This document shows positions 6,195-14,504 of a stretch of DNA of 24,068 nucleotides, piece after piece. The stretch lies in the NCBI GenBank assembly GCA_000406005.1, contig ASZN01000078.1, positions 1-24,068 on the forward strand, in the 5' to 3' direction. Numbering within the stretch: the stretch's first letter is position 1; each line of letters begins with the position of its first letter. Under the pieces are notes generated by a model that did not search any database, had not been told where the DNA came from, and was given only the letters and a program-made list of their open reading frames with translations. This DNA comes from Candidatus Poribacteria bacterium WGA-3G (GTDB lineage: Bacteria; Poribacteria; WGA-4E; WGA-3G). Both the position numbers and the translations under genes were made by a program.

Positions 6195-7667
6195 GTGAAG
6201 TTCAAATTTATATCTTGTCTAATTCTATGTCTAATTCTCGCATTTACGCTAACGGTCTCAATGGAAGCTTTCGGAGCAGACGACTCACTGGGTGTAAAGG
6301 GCGAGCAATTATCCCTTTGGTGGGTCCTCCCGTTTGTCGGTATTCTGCTGTCTATCGCGATTTTCCCACTTGTGCTGGATTCCCACTTCCTTGTACACCA
6401 CGGTGGTAAGATGTCGTTGGCATGGGGATTAATCTTCGCAGTTCCATATCTCATCGCTTTCCAAGGCGAGGCTTTTTACGATATACTGCACATTTACCTG
6501 TTAGACTATATCCCGTTCATCATCCTGCTGTGGGGATTGTTCACAGTTGCAGGTGGGATCCTCGTCCGAGGAACGTTGCGCGGCACCCCCATAGTCAATA
6601 CACTGTTGCTATTATTCGGTACTATAATCGCATCATGGGTTGGCACTACTGGGGCATCAATGCTCCTGATCCGCCCTTTAATCCGAGCAAATGCATACCG
6701 AAAGAATAAGGTTCATCTCATCGTCTTTTTCATTTTTCTCGTTAGTAACATCGGGGGTTCTTTAACGCCAATAGGAGACCCACCACTATTCCTCGGGTTC
6801 CTACGCGGCGTGCCATTCTTCTGGACAACGACGGCATTGTTGCCACACATGCTACTTATCAGCGTTATCTTAATCGCGCTGTTCTTTGTCATAGACACGT
6901 TCATGTTTAAACGAGAGGGCGGAGTCGTCCCAGACGATGGAACCAATGAACCGATTCGTATAGAAGGACTTTTCAACCTCGTTTTTCTACTCGGTATTAT
7001 CGGTGCCGTTTTAATGAGCGGTAGTTTCAAATGGGGTGACGTCAACGTTCTCGGTGTTCATGTGTATTGGCAAAATATCGCCCGTGAAATATTGATTGTC
7101 GCTATGGGGCTCCTGTCGCTTAAATATACACCCTTCCGTGGCGAATTACGACAATCCAACGAATTTTCATGGGAGCCGATTGAAGAAGTCGCAAAGGTTT
7201 TCGCAGGAATTTTTATAACAATTATTCCAGCACTCGCAATTCTGAAAGCAGGTGAAAAAGGTGCCCTCGCGGGTTTAATTGGTGCCATGCAACAACCGTA
7301 CCACTATTTCTGGATTACCGGTATCCTGTCCAGTTTCTTGGACAATGCACCTACCTATCTAACGTTCTTTAACACAGCACTTGGAAAGTTAGAACTCACC
7401 GAGACTTTGGTGCCAGTAATTTTGTCTACACCAATGGACTCGTTGTCTGAGAGTCACAAAATCTTTGTTGACCTGTTAACGGCTATCTCCGTTGGTTCCG
7501 TTTTTATGGGCGCGAATACCTATATCGGCAACGCACCGAATTTCATGGTCAAAGCTATCGCCGAACAAAGCGGTATCCGCATGCCGAGTTTCTTCGGGTA
7601 TATGCTCTGGTCAGTAGCAATTCTATTCCCACTCTTTGTGGTTGTAACACTTGTGTTCCTCCGTTAG
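6195..7667 (+). CDS. Ion antiporter-like membrane protein (CitMHS_2 type) inside the nuo operon
   Basis: The 490-residue protein has an N-terminal signal-like helix (residues 1-28) and about eleven further hydrophobic segments. It belongs to the ion-transporter superfamily group commonly annotated as sodium:proton antiporter or putative citrate transporter (CitMHS_2). Diagnostic stretches are SNIGGSLTPIGDPPLFLGFL (184-203) and, in the second half, LDNAPTYLTF and GANTYIGNAPNFMVKA, giving the two-fold repeat typical of this superfamily. It is not homologous to NuoL/M/N. The GTG start abuts the nuoM stop, with AAAGGAGG at 6173-6180, and nuoN follows after 30 bases, so it is embedded in the complex I operon. 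A role in sodium/proton balance beside complex I is plausible, but the transported ion cannot be read from sequence. Confidence 0.85.
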   Translation: MKFKFISCLILCLILAFTLTVSMEAFGADDSLGVKGEQLSLWWVLPFVGILLSIAIFPLVLDSHFLVHHGGKMSLAWGLIFAVPYLIAFQGEAFYDILHIYLLDYIPFIILLWGLFTVAGGILVRGTLRGTPIVNTLLLLFGTIIASWVGTTGASMLLIRPLIRANAYRKNKVHLIVFFIFLVSNIGGSLTPIGDPPLFLGFLRGVPFFWTTTALLPHMLLISVILIALFFVIDTFMFKREGGVVPDDGTNEPIRIEGLFNLVFLLGIIGAVLMSGSFKWGDVNVLGVHVYWQNIAREILIVAMGLLSLKYTPFRGELRQSNEFSWEPIEEVAKVFAGIFITIIPALAILKAGEKGALAGLIGAMQQPYHYFWITGILSSFLDNAPTYLTFFNTALGKLELTETLVPVILSTPMDSLSESHKIFVDLLTAISVGSVFMGANTYIGNAPNFMVKAIAEQSGIRMPSFFGYMLWSVAILFPLFVVVTLVFLR

Positions 7668-7677
7668 GTTAAAAAAA

Positions 7678-7700
7678 TCTGCAAAGGAAATTAAAAAATG
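7678..7700 (+). promoter_or_regulatory. nuoN ribosome binding site, variant of the shared leader
   Basis: TCTGCAAAGGAAATTAAAAA runs directly into the nuoN ATG at 7698. It is a variant of the CGCAAGGAAAATTAAAA leader found before nuoH and nuoL, with AAAGGA as Shine-Dalgarno. Confidence 0.6.
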
Positions 7701-9134
7701 CCAATAGAAGAGATTAACTGGCAATTACTGATGCCAGAACTGGTTATCGCTTTAACGCTGCTTATCGTCCTCGTCTTCGACCTTTTTGATTCTATTTCCA
7801 AAAAGGTGCTCGGTTGGATGACGATCGTTGGTGCCGCGATTGCCTTATGGGTCTCCATCCAGATGCATCTGGATGGCACTGTCGGTATCCAGTTCAACCA
7901 AATGTTCAAAGTAGATAACTTCTCTCTCTTTTTCAACATGATCTTCCTCATCTCAACAATTCTGGTCGTGTTGCTTTCGATGAGTTACCTCGACAGAGGG
8001 GACAAGAAGCAGGGACCCTACTATCTACTTATCCTGCTTGCCACACTCGGCATGATGTTGATGGCTGCAGGCAATGAGTTAATCATCGTCTTCCTCGGTT
8101 TGGAATTGATGTCGCTATCGTTGTACGTGTTGGCTGGCTATTTTAGAGAAAATCCTGCTTCAAGCGAAGCCGGGATGAAATACCTATTGCTCGGCGCATT
8201 CGCGAGTGCATTCTTCCTCTACGGAATCGCACTGATTTACGGCGGCGCAGGAACAACGAGTATCCCCGCAATCGCTGAGAAAATTACAGCTGAAAGCAGC
8301 TCACCACTACTTTTAGCAGGGATGTTCCTGCTGATCGTCGGATTCGGATTTAAAGTCGCGATTGTCCCGTTCCACCAGTGGGCACCGGACGTCTATGAAG
8401 GCGCGCCTACAACGATAGCAGCGTTTATCTCCGCAGGACCAAAGGCTGCTGGCTTCGCAGCGTTCCTCAGAATTTTTATGGAAGCGTTACCCAACCTTCA
8501 AGGCGAATGGAGCGGCGTTCTCATCTTGTTAGCAATGCTGACAATGACGGTCGGGAACGTCATCGCAATCGCGCAGACGAACATCAAAAGGATGCTCGCA
8601 TATTCGAGTATCGCACATGCTGGTTACGTACTCATAGGTTTAGCAGCAGCAAATAACGACGGAATCTCCAGTGCAATGCTATACCTGTTGGTCTATTGTG
8701 TGATGAATATCGGCGCATTCGGGGCAGTTATTTTGGCAAAAACGGAGGATGGCGAGAGCCTGATGATCTCGGATTATGCAGGACTCGGGACCCGAAAACC
8801 CTTACTCGCTATGTTTATGTCTGTAATGCTTCTATCGCTTGCAGGTTTTCCACCGACCGCTGGGTTTGTCGGAAAATTCTATATCTTCAAGGCCGCAGTT
8901 GGCGCAGGACATATCTGGCTCGTCATCATCGGTGCCCTCAATACCGCAATCTCAGCGTTCTACTACCTACGTGTCGTCGTAACGATGTATATGCGTGAAC
9001 CAGAAGAGGAGTTGGAATTCAGCCCTTATGCTTCAACGTTGGTCATCGGCTTGATCATCGCAGCAGTTGGTGTGCTACTTATCGGTATTCTGCCATCGCT
9101 TATGCTCACACCAGCACAGAATTCTGTTTTTTAG
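7698..9134 (+). CDS. nuoN: NADH-quinone oxidoreductase subunit N
   Basis: NuoN is the proximal antiporter-like subunit of the complex I membrane arm. The 478-residue length is normal. Glu136 in FLGLELMSLSLYVLAGY and Lys219 in VGFGFKVAIVPFHQWAPDVY correspond to the conserved proton-path residues. EGAPTTIAAFISAGPKAAGF, RMLAYSSIAHAGYVLIGL and GFPPTAGFVGKFYIF are further family signatures. The ATG at 7698 has AAAGGA at good spacing. This gene ends the nuo cluster in the window, and the next gene on the strand is unrelated and 134 bases away. That spacer shows a lone TTGACA at 9160-9165 without a good -10, and no hairpin-plus-T terminator. Confidence 0.97.
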   Translation: MPIEEINWQLLMPELVIALTLLIVLVFDLFDSISKKVLGWMTIVGAAIALWVSIQMHLDGTVGIQFNQMFKVDNFSLFFNMIFLISTILVVLLSMSYLDRGDKKQGPYYLLILLATLGMMLMAAGNELIIVFLGLELMSLSLYVLAGYFRENPASSEAGMKYLLLGAFASAFFLYGIALIYGGAGTTSIPAIAEKITAESSSPLLLAGMFLLIVGFGFKVAIVPFHQWAPDVYEGAPTTIAAFISAGPKAAGFAAFLRIFMEALPNLQGEWSGVLILLAMLTMTVGNVIAIAQTNIKRMLAYSSIAHAGYVLIGLAAANNDGISSAMLYLLVYCVMNIGAFGAVILAKTEDGESLMISDYAGLGTRKPLLAMFMSVMLLSLAGFPPTAGFVGKFYIFKAAVGAGHIWLVIIGALNTAISAFYYLRVVVTMYMREPEEELEFSPYASTLVIGLIIAAVGVLLIGILPSLMLTPAQNSVF

Positions 9135-9268
9135 TGGTCTTCAGCATGATATATCTGCCTTGACATCTGCTCCGCTGCAATAAGGTTCGCGAAGCAGTTC
9201 GCGCGCAACTCAATCTCGATCGGCTGCACGCGCACAGCTAGATCAAGAAAAACGAAAAAGAGGACATT

Positions 9269-10237
9269 ATGTCGGATGTTAGATTAGGTTTTATCGGTAC
9301 AGGTGGCAACATGAACCGCCACCTACGCGAATTAACTGAGATCGGCGGCTCAAAGTTCGTCGCTTTCTGTGATATTGTTATCGAAAAAGCGGAGCGGGCT
9401 GTTACGCAATACGGTGGGAAAGCCTACGCAGACTACAACCAGATGCTCGCAAGCGAAGAATTAGATGCCGTCTATATCTCGATCCCACCCTTCGCACACG
9501 GCGCACCTGAACGCGCTGTTATCGCCGCTGGGCTGCCGATGTTTGTAGAAAAACCGGTACACATGGATACGGACGACGCAAAAGAGATCGCAGCAGAGAT
9601 TGAAGATAAAGGCATCATCACGGCTTGTGGGTATCAAGAACGCTACCTTGATATTATCGACAAGGCGCAGGAACTCCTCGCTTCTCGACGCGTCGGATTC
9701 TTCATGGGCTACTGGATGGGCGGTATGCCGGGTGGATGGTGGCGCGAGAAAGCGAAATCCGGCGGACAACTCATGGAGCAGACGACACACGAATTTGATA
9801 TGGCACGATACCTTTTCGGCGAAGTCAAGACCGTCTACGCTGTCGCACGCTACGACCTCATTCCTGATACTGATTACGATATTGAAGAAGCATCCGCGGT
9901 CTCCTTGCAATTTGAGAGCGGTGTTTTCGGTATCATGTTCTCCGCCTGTTTCACAACGAATGGGATGCGCCGTTCCGGGTTAGATATTTTCTGTGAAGAC
10001 GGTTCGCTTGAATATCATCTCCGTCGTGCCCTTGTGCTTTCCACTGCCGATGAGAAAACCACATGGAACCCAGAGAACAATTGCACAATTGATATGGATC
10101 GAACTTTTATTGAAGCCGTTCGTACCGGAGATGGCAGCGCAATCCGATCACCGTACGCCGATGCCGCGAAAACCGCTATTCTATCGATCGCAGCCAATGA
10201 ATCTCTCGAAACAGGTCTACCTATCCACCTAACATAA
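9269..10237 (+). CDS. Gfo/Idh/MocA family oxidoreductase
   Basis: This is an NAD(P)-dependent sugar or inositol dehydrogenase-type enzyme. Residues 1-120 form a Rossmann fold with GFIGTGGN (7-14) and the family's EKP motif (94-96, Lys95 catalytic in relatives). Residues 164-182, SGGQLMEQTTHEFDMARYL, carry the conserved substrate/catalytic Asp177 and the nearby His174. The 322-residue length is slightly short but within the family range. The ATG at 9269 has GAGG at 9259-9262. There is no sugar transporter or regulator nearby to suggest the substrate. copA starts 33 bases downstream, but the two functions are unrelated. The family call is firm and the substrate is unknown. Confidence 0.93.
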   Translation: MSDVRLGFIGTGGNMNRHLRELTEIGGSKFVAFCDIVIEKAERAVTQYGGKAYADYNQMLASEELDAVYISIPPFAHGAPERAVIAAGLPMFVEKPVHMDTDDAKEIAAEIEDKGIITACGYQERYLDIIDKAQELLASRRVGFFMGYWMGGMPGGWWREKAKSGGQLMEQTTHEFDMARYLFGEVKTVYAVARYDLIPDTDYDIEEASAVSLQFESGVFGIMFSACFTTNGMRRSGLDIFCEDGSLEYHLRRALVLSTADEKTTWNPENNCTIDMDRTFIEAVRTGDGSAIRSPYADAAKTAILSIAANESLETGLPIHLT

Positions 10238-10270
10238 CATAGAACTTACGCAACCCCTTCGTTTAAAATC

Positions 10271-12496
10271 ATGGAACATCAAGTTAACTTGCCAATAACC
10301 GGCATGCACTGCGAAAACTGCTCAAGCACCATCACACGGCATCTTAAAAAGATGGACGGTGTCCTTGCCGCAGAAGTCAGTCTCGCCACCGAATATGCCG
10401 CGGTTACCTTCGATACAACGACCCTTACTGAAGCTGCTCTTGTCGATAAAATCCGAGACCTCGGTTTTGATGTTGTCGATGAAGACGAAGAAGAAGAGGC
10501 TCGCGCTGCAGAATTCCAACGACAGAAGCTGCAATTCACTATCGGCATCATCTTCACGCTGCCACTTTTCCTCCTCAGCATGGGTAGAGATATGAACCTG
10601 TTGGGCGCGTGGGCATCTGCACACTCGGTTAACTGGCTCATGTTCGGTTTAGCGTTACCAGTGCAGGGTTACGTCGCGTGGGACTATTACATCGGCGGCT
10701 TTAAGGCACTCCGCAACCGATCCGCCAATATGGATGTACTCGTCGCTATGGGTTCATCCGTCGCGTTTCTCTATAGCCTCGTCGTAACGATTGCCCTAAC
10801 CACGGGCGAGGGAGAACGCTTCGGCGCACACGTCTATTTTGAGACAGCCGCAGTTATCATCACGTTGATTAAGTTAGGGAAACTTCTTGAAGCACGCGCC
10901 AAAGGTAAGATAAACGCTGCGCTTAAAAAACTCCCGCAACTCGCCCCGAAAACAGCGTGCCGATTAAAAAACGGCGAAGAACAAAACATTCCTATCGAAC
11001 AGGTCGGTGTAGGAGATGTCCTAATAGTACGTCCCGGCGAAAGTATTCCTGTTGATGGCGTGGTGCGCAGCGGCAACAGTGCCATTGATGAAAGCGTCTT
11101 TACCGGAGAAAGCCTACCTGTAGATAAGGTATCAGGTGACCCTGTGACCGCTGCAACAATGAACCAGAGTGGGATGCTCACAATCGAAGCCACACACGTC
11201 GGTACCGAAACGGCACTTTCCCGCCTTGTCCAACTGGTGTACACAACGCAACAGGGCAAACCCCCTATCCAGCGCGCCGCCGACGCAGTCACAAATGTGT
11301 TTGTCCCCGTCGTCACTTCAATCGCCATTGTGACGTTCCTCGTGTGGTGGTTCGTCATTGGCGCAGGATTCACACCAGCAATGCTCCGTCTCGTTGCAAT
11401 CCTCGTCACAGCCTGTCCTTGTGCCTTAGGACTCGCCACGCCAACCGCCGTCATGATGGGAACCGGTATCGGCGCACAGCGCGGCATCCTCTTCCGAAAC
11501 GGCGAAGCACTCGAACGCGCAGGCACCTTAACCACAATTGTCCTCGATAAAACAGGCACCTTAACCGAGGGGAAACTCATACTTACCGATATCCTCACAG
11601 ATGAAGACGAATCAGAACTCCTACAACTCTCTGCTGCTGCGGAGCGAGGCAGTGAGCATCCCATCGGAAAAGCAGTTGTTCAAGCCGCTAAGAAACGCGG
11701 ATTGGACATCGCTACACCGAGTCAGTTTCAAGCCGTCACTGGGCACGGTATCACTGCACAGGTCGGTGAAAATAGTGTCATCATCGGCAATTTATCCTTA
11801 ATGCAACAACACGGGGTTCCAACGGAGAGATTTGAAGCAGACGCAGAACGTCTACAGACCGAGGCGAAAACCGTCCTATGGGTCGCCGTTGACGGACACG
11901 TTATTGGACTTTTGGCAGTCGCGGACACGTTGAAACCCGAAGCGCACGCTGCAGTCGCGGAACTCTACGAACTCGGATGTACCGTAACAATGATGACAGG
12001 CGATAACCGCGTTACGGCTGATGCGATCGCCAAGGCTGCGCGGATTAGCGATGTCATGGCAGAACTCAAACCCCAAGATAAAGCAGCCGCCGTTAAAAAG
12101 TTACAAGCGGAAAACAGTGGACTCGTCGCCATGGTAGGCGACGGCATTAACGACACCCCCGCATTGGCACAAGCCGACATCGGAATCTCGCTCGGCACAG
12201 GCACCGATATTGCGAGGGAGACAGCACATGTAACGCTCATGCACAGCGATTTACGAGGACTCCCCGATGCAATCCGTCTCAGCCGTTCCACGATGCGCAC
12301 CATTAAACAGAACCTCTTCTGGGCATTCTTCTACAATGTCCTGTTGATCCCTATTGCAGCAGGCGCGCTGTATCCGTTATCTTTTGTACCGATGATGTTT
12401 CGGGAACTCCACCCAATGCTCGCAGCGTGCGCAATGGCGTTTAGCAGTGTATCCGTTGTGCTAAATAGCCTGCGGTTGCAGTGGAAGAGCAAGTAA
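10271..12496 (+). CDS. copA: Copper-translocating P1B-type ATPase
   Basis: This is a membrane ATPase that exports Cu(I) from the cytoplasm. An N-terminal heavy-metal-associated domain has GMHCENC (11-17). The catalytic machinery is complete: TGES (278-281), the transmembrane CPC site (382-384), phosphorylated Asp426 in DKTGTLTEG, SEHP (461-464), TGDN (576-579) and GDGINDTPAL (623-632). YN at 688-689 and MAFSS at 722-726 complete the Cu(I)-type (P1B-1) ligand set. The 741 residues contain a single metal-binding domain followed by an acidic EDEEEE linker (71-76). No Shine-Dalgarno precedes the ATG at 10271. No copper chaperone or CueR/CsoR-like regulator is encoded nearby. Silver could be an alternative substrate. 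Confidence 0.95.
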   Translation: MEHQVNLPITGMHCENCSSTITRHLKKMDGVLAAEVSLATEYAAVTFDTTTLTEAALVDKIRDLGFDVVDEDEEEEARAAEFQRQKLQFTIGIIFTLPLFLLSMGRDMNLLGAWASAHSVNWLMFGLALPVQGYVAWDYYIGGFKALRNRSANMDVLVAMGSSVAFLYSLVVTIALTTGEGERFGAHVYFETAAVIITLIKLGKLLEARAKGKINAALKKLPQLAPKTACRLKNGEEQNIPIEQVGVGDVLIVRPGESIPVDGVVRSGNSAIDESVFTGESLPVDKVSGDPVTAATMNQSGMLTIEATHVGTETALSRLVQLVYTTQQGKPPIQRAADAVTNVFVPVVTSIAIVTFLVWWFVIGAGFTPAMLRLVAILVTACPCALGLATPTAVMMGTGIGAQRGILFRNGEALERAGTLTTIVLDKTGTLTEGKLILTDILTDEDESELLQLSAAAERGSEHPIGKAVVQAAKKRGLDIATPSQFQAVTGHGITAQVGENSVIIGNLSLMQQHGVPTERFEADAERLQTEAKTVLWVAVDGHVIGLLAVADTLKPEAHAAVAELYELGCTVTMMTGDNRVTADAIAKAARISDVMAELKPQDKAAAVKKLQAENSGLVAMVGDGINDTPALAQADIGISLGTGTDIARETAHVTLMHSDLRGLPDAIRLSRSTMRTIKQNLFWAFFYNVLLIPIAAGALYPLSFVPMMFRELHPMLAACAMAFSSVSVVLNSLRLQWKSK

Positions 12497-12632
12497 ACGA
12501 ACTTCAGCAACAAGCACGTGAGCATAGGCTTATCCCGAAATATACACGAATTCTTCCGAAAACCTGAAAATTAGTGAAATCCAACATTTGAGTTTGGATA
12601 AAAACTTTATATGCTCTCTGTGAGAATTTGAT

Positions 12633-12661
12633 TTGATATTTTAAATTTAACATAGTATAAT
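12633..12661 (+). promoter_or_regulatory. Sigma70-like promoter of the RipA-like gene
   Basis: TTGATA (12633-12638) and TATAAT (12656-12661) are separated by 17 bases, a near-consensus housekeeping promoter in an AT-rich 206-bp spacer after copA. Transcription would start near 12668, about 35 bases before the ATG at 12703. A 6-bp ATCCAA/TTGGAT pairing at 12579-12599 upstream lacks a T-tract and is not a convincing terminator for copA. Confidence 0.75.
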
Positions 12662-12702
12662 AACCTTACACAAATTAAGTACGTAACAATTAGGCGAATA
12701 AC

Positions 12703-13170
12703 ATGGACGAAAAACAGGAATTGGTAGAAATCTACAAACTCCACGCGGAACTTGCCGACAGTGTCAGCAAGCAGCGGGGCACCGCAAACCGTTTCTATAT
12801 GCTAGTCTTGTCTGGATTAGCAGTGCTTTTTTCCGCTTTCCTACAACGTGAAAACGGAGTACCACTCGGATGGCTCATGGTAGGTTTTGGACTATTTGGT
12901 ATGCTCTTGGCATCGGCGTGGTATATTGTCATTCGTTCTTATCGACAACTGAATTCTGGCAAATTTAAAGCGTTGCATGAATTGGAAGAAAAACTCGCCT
13001 ATCCATTTTTCAAACGAGAATGGGATCTACTCGCTGAAGGAAGAGAGCAGAAAACCTATTGGCGACTGACTGTCGTTGAAACTTTTGTACCCACTATTTT
13101 CTTTGTCTGCTTTACGGCGTTACTGATAATTGGAATTTGCCTATTGGTAACTGGCGGTGGAACGCAATAG
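12703..13170 (+). CDS. RipA-family-like (8xMP) small membrane protein
   Basis: The 155-residue protein has three predicted hydrophobic helices at about residues 31-47, 55-77 and 127-149. A polar N-terminus (EIYKLHAELADSVSKQRG) precedes them, and a charged region between helices 2 and 3 contains IRSYRQLNSGKFKALHELEE (77-96). That pattern, Arg-Ser-Tyr-Arg-Gln-Leu-Asn followed by Lys-Phe and an acidic helix, resembles the RipA/8xMP family of octameric membrane proteins. The recognition rests on memory of the family. RipA affects intracellular growth in Francisella, but its biochemical role is not settled. It has its own strong promoter and is probably cotranscribed with the 75-residue gene downstream. 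The Shine-Dalgarno is weak. Confidence 0.65.
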   Translation: MDEKQELVEIYKLHAELADSVSKQRGTANRFYMLVLSGLAVLFSAFLQRENGVPLGWLMVGFGLFGMLLASAWYIVIRSYRQLNSGKFKALHELEEKLAYPFFKREWDLLAEGREQKTYWRLTVVETFVPTIFFVCFTALLIIGICLLVTGGGTQ

Positions 13171-13213
13171 AAATTCACTTGATAAACCCAATTCTGAAAA
13201 GGATATCCAAATA

Positions 13214-13441
13214 ATGACTAATCCAGTAGGTTACATTCCCTTCCAACGTGTGAAAGATTGGAAAGTTGGCGATAGGGTCATCGTAGATGGGATCCCTGGG
13301 CAAATCCATGATATTCTCCAATTTGAGAATCCCTCAGGATCTGGAGAAACGATTGCATCTATCGGTGTGGTGTACGACAATGAGCCCGGCGTGATTAGGC
13401 TTGTTGAGTTTAATTTTCACCAAATCAGGCTTGACCACTAA
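13214..13441 (+). CDS. 75-residue protein of unknown function
   Basis: The frame stays open upstream to 13157, overlapping the previous gene, but the ATG at 13214 has AAAAGG at 13197-13202 and is the better start. The short product begins MTNPVGYIPFQRVKDW, followed by KVGDRVIVDGIPGQIHDILQ. That pattern suggests a small beta-barrel of the KOW/SH3 kind, which is only a guess from the hydrophobic/glycine pattern. There are no membrane helices or Cys clusters. It follows the RipA-like gene by 43 bases and ends inside the convergent glycosyltransferase gene, with a 17-bp tail overlap. I do not recognise the family. Confidence 0.6.
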   Translation: MTNPVGYIPFQRVKDWKVGDRVIVDGIPGQIHDILQFENPSGSGETIASIGVVYDNEPGVIRLVEFNFHQIRLDH

Positions 13442-14393
13442 CAATTGCCAATACCTGCTCCACCGTAATTCCTGCAATCACTTCACAACTACCAGCACCA
13501 CATTCCCCTGGATTCCGCCCCGGATGGCACGGATTGCATCCCAAATCTATTCCACTTTGTAGAACCGTGTGTCTCTCTCCGTACGGACCACTCCGAATAT
13601 GGCTCGTTGAACCGAAAAGCGCAACTACCGGTGTATCCACAGCCGCAGCGATATGCATCGGTCCGGTATCGTTCCCGATATACACATCGCATAAGGAGAT
13701 TAACGCAGTAAGATGACGCAGGTGCTCTGTTTGGACAAGCATCGGCGGAACGTCCATCATCTGTGCGACCTGCGCTTGGAGTTCTCGTTCATCCGGACCG
13801 GCGAAAAGCAAAATCGCTGCGTCCCGTTTCTTTACCAAAGCGTTCGCAACACGCGCGTAGTTCGCTGCGTCCCACAACTTATATACCCAATTCCCACCCG
13901 GATGGATGCCGATTAACAACTGCTCTGATGTAATACCTCTTTCGGCAAGAAAACCGTGCGAAGCGGTCTGTTCATCTTCAGTTAACTGTAAGTGTGGATG
14001 CGCGCCTGTTGTATCAACGCCACGTTTTTGGAGAACCTCCAAATAGCGGGTAACGGCGTGACGATTGCTCTCACCGCGAACCATTCCCCAATGTTCCGCA
14101 CCAATACACCGTGCTGTGAGACTGTCCCGTAAATTCACGACGAGATCGAATTTGTCGCGACGCAACGCTTTTATGAGCCGCAACCGTCCACTCCAACCGG
14201 CGTGTTCGCCTCGATTGTCATAAACAATCGTAGTGTCAATGTTTGGTTCAGCGGCGAGGAGGTCGAACGCTCGCGGTCCCACAAGGAAGGTGATATGTGC
14301 CTCTGGAAAGTGTGTTCGTAGCGGTTGGATAACGGCGGTGGATAGCACAGCATCGCCAATGAAACTGAAGCTAAAAACGAGAATTCGTTTCAT
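13425..14393 (-). CDS. Glycosyltransferase family 9 (heptosyltransferase-like)
   Basis: GT9 enzymes transfer heptose or other sugars from a nucleotide donor onto lipopolysaccharide core or related surface glycans. The 322-residue protein has the N-terminal RILVFSFSFIGDAVLSTAVI pattern with Asp14, IGIHPGGNW near 161-169 opening the second Rossmann domain, and the diagnostic NDTGPMHIAAA (241-251). Near the C-terminus Cys286, 289, 298 and 303 lie in a CNPCHPGRNPGECGAGSC cluster, a feature of part of the family. The ATG at 14393 has no clear Shine-Dalgarno. It lies 105 bases downstream of the GT1-like gene on the same strand. Sugar and acceptor are unknown. Confidence 0.92.
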   Translation of the reverse strand: MKRILVFSFSFIGDAVLSTAVIQPLRTHFPEAHITFLVGPRAFDLLAAEPNIDTTIVYDNRGEHAGWSGRLRLIKALRRDKFDLVVNLRDSLTARCIGAEHWGMVRGESNRHAVTRYLEVLQKRGVDTTGAHPHLQLTEDEQTASHGFLAERGITSEQLLIGIHPGGNWVYKLWDAANYARVANALVKKRDAAILLFAGPDERELQAQVAQMMDVPPMLVQTEHLRHLTALISLCDVYIGNDTGPMHIAAAVDTPVVALFGSTSHIRSGPYGERHTVLQSGIDLGCNPCHPGRNPGECGAGSCEVIAGITVEQVLAIVSGQA

Positions 14394-14484
14394 TTTTCAT
14401 TTAGTCAAAACTTATGTGTAGTCCCAAGCATCGCGCCGGGACGAATATACGGAAAGCAGCCTTTAGACAAAAGTACCCTGACCG

Positions 14485-14504
14485 AACCGCAAGGAAAATT
14501 AAAA
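14485..14504 (+). repeat. Orphan copy of the nuo leader motif, antisense to the glycosyltransferase genes
   Basis: AACCGCAAGGAAAATTAAAA here is identical over 20 bases to the leader before nuoL (2566-2585). On this strand no start codon follows at usual distance and no real gene begins. It overlaps the last codon and stop of the GT1-like gene on the opposite strand. The motif therefore exists outside the translation-initiation context and may be part of a dispersed repeat. Confidence 0.55.

Noticed and set aside
9160..9188. Perfect TTGACA at 9160-9165 as a promoter for the Gfo/Idh/MocA gene
   Set aside because: At 16-18 bases downstream there is no hexamer resembling TATAAT, so a sigma70 promoter is not supported.
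9135..9268. TTCGCGAA palindrome and GC-rich tract in the spacer after nuoN as a regulatory site or terminator
   Set aside because: The palindrome is only eight bases, has no repeated partner nearby and no T-tract, so chance is sufficient.
10834..11664. 276-codon open frame antisense to copA
   Set aside because: It lies wholly inside a well-supported ATPase gene, has low-complexity Ser/Thr/Arg-rich composition and no recognisable domain. It is a by-product of codon bias in copA.
12579..12599. ATCCAA / TTGGAT pairing after copA as a terminator
   Set aside because: A six-pair AT-rich stem with a nine-base loop and no T-run is too weak.
13157..13213. ATG at 13157 as the start of the 75-residue gene
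   Set aside because: It overlaps the end of the RipA-like gene and adds a charged, low-complexity 19-residue piece, while the ATG at 13214 has a good AAAAGG site.
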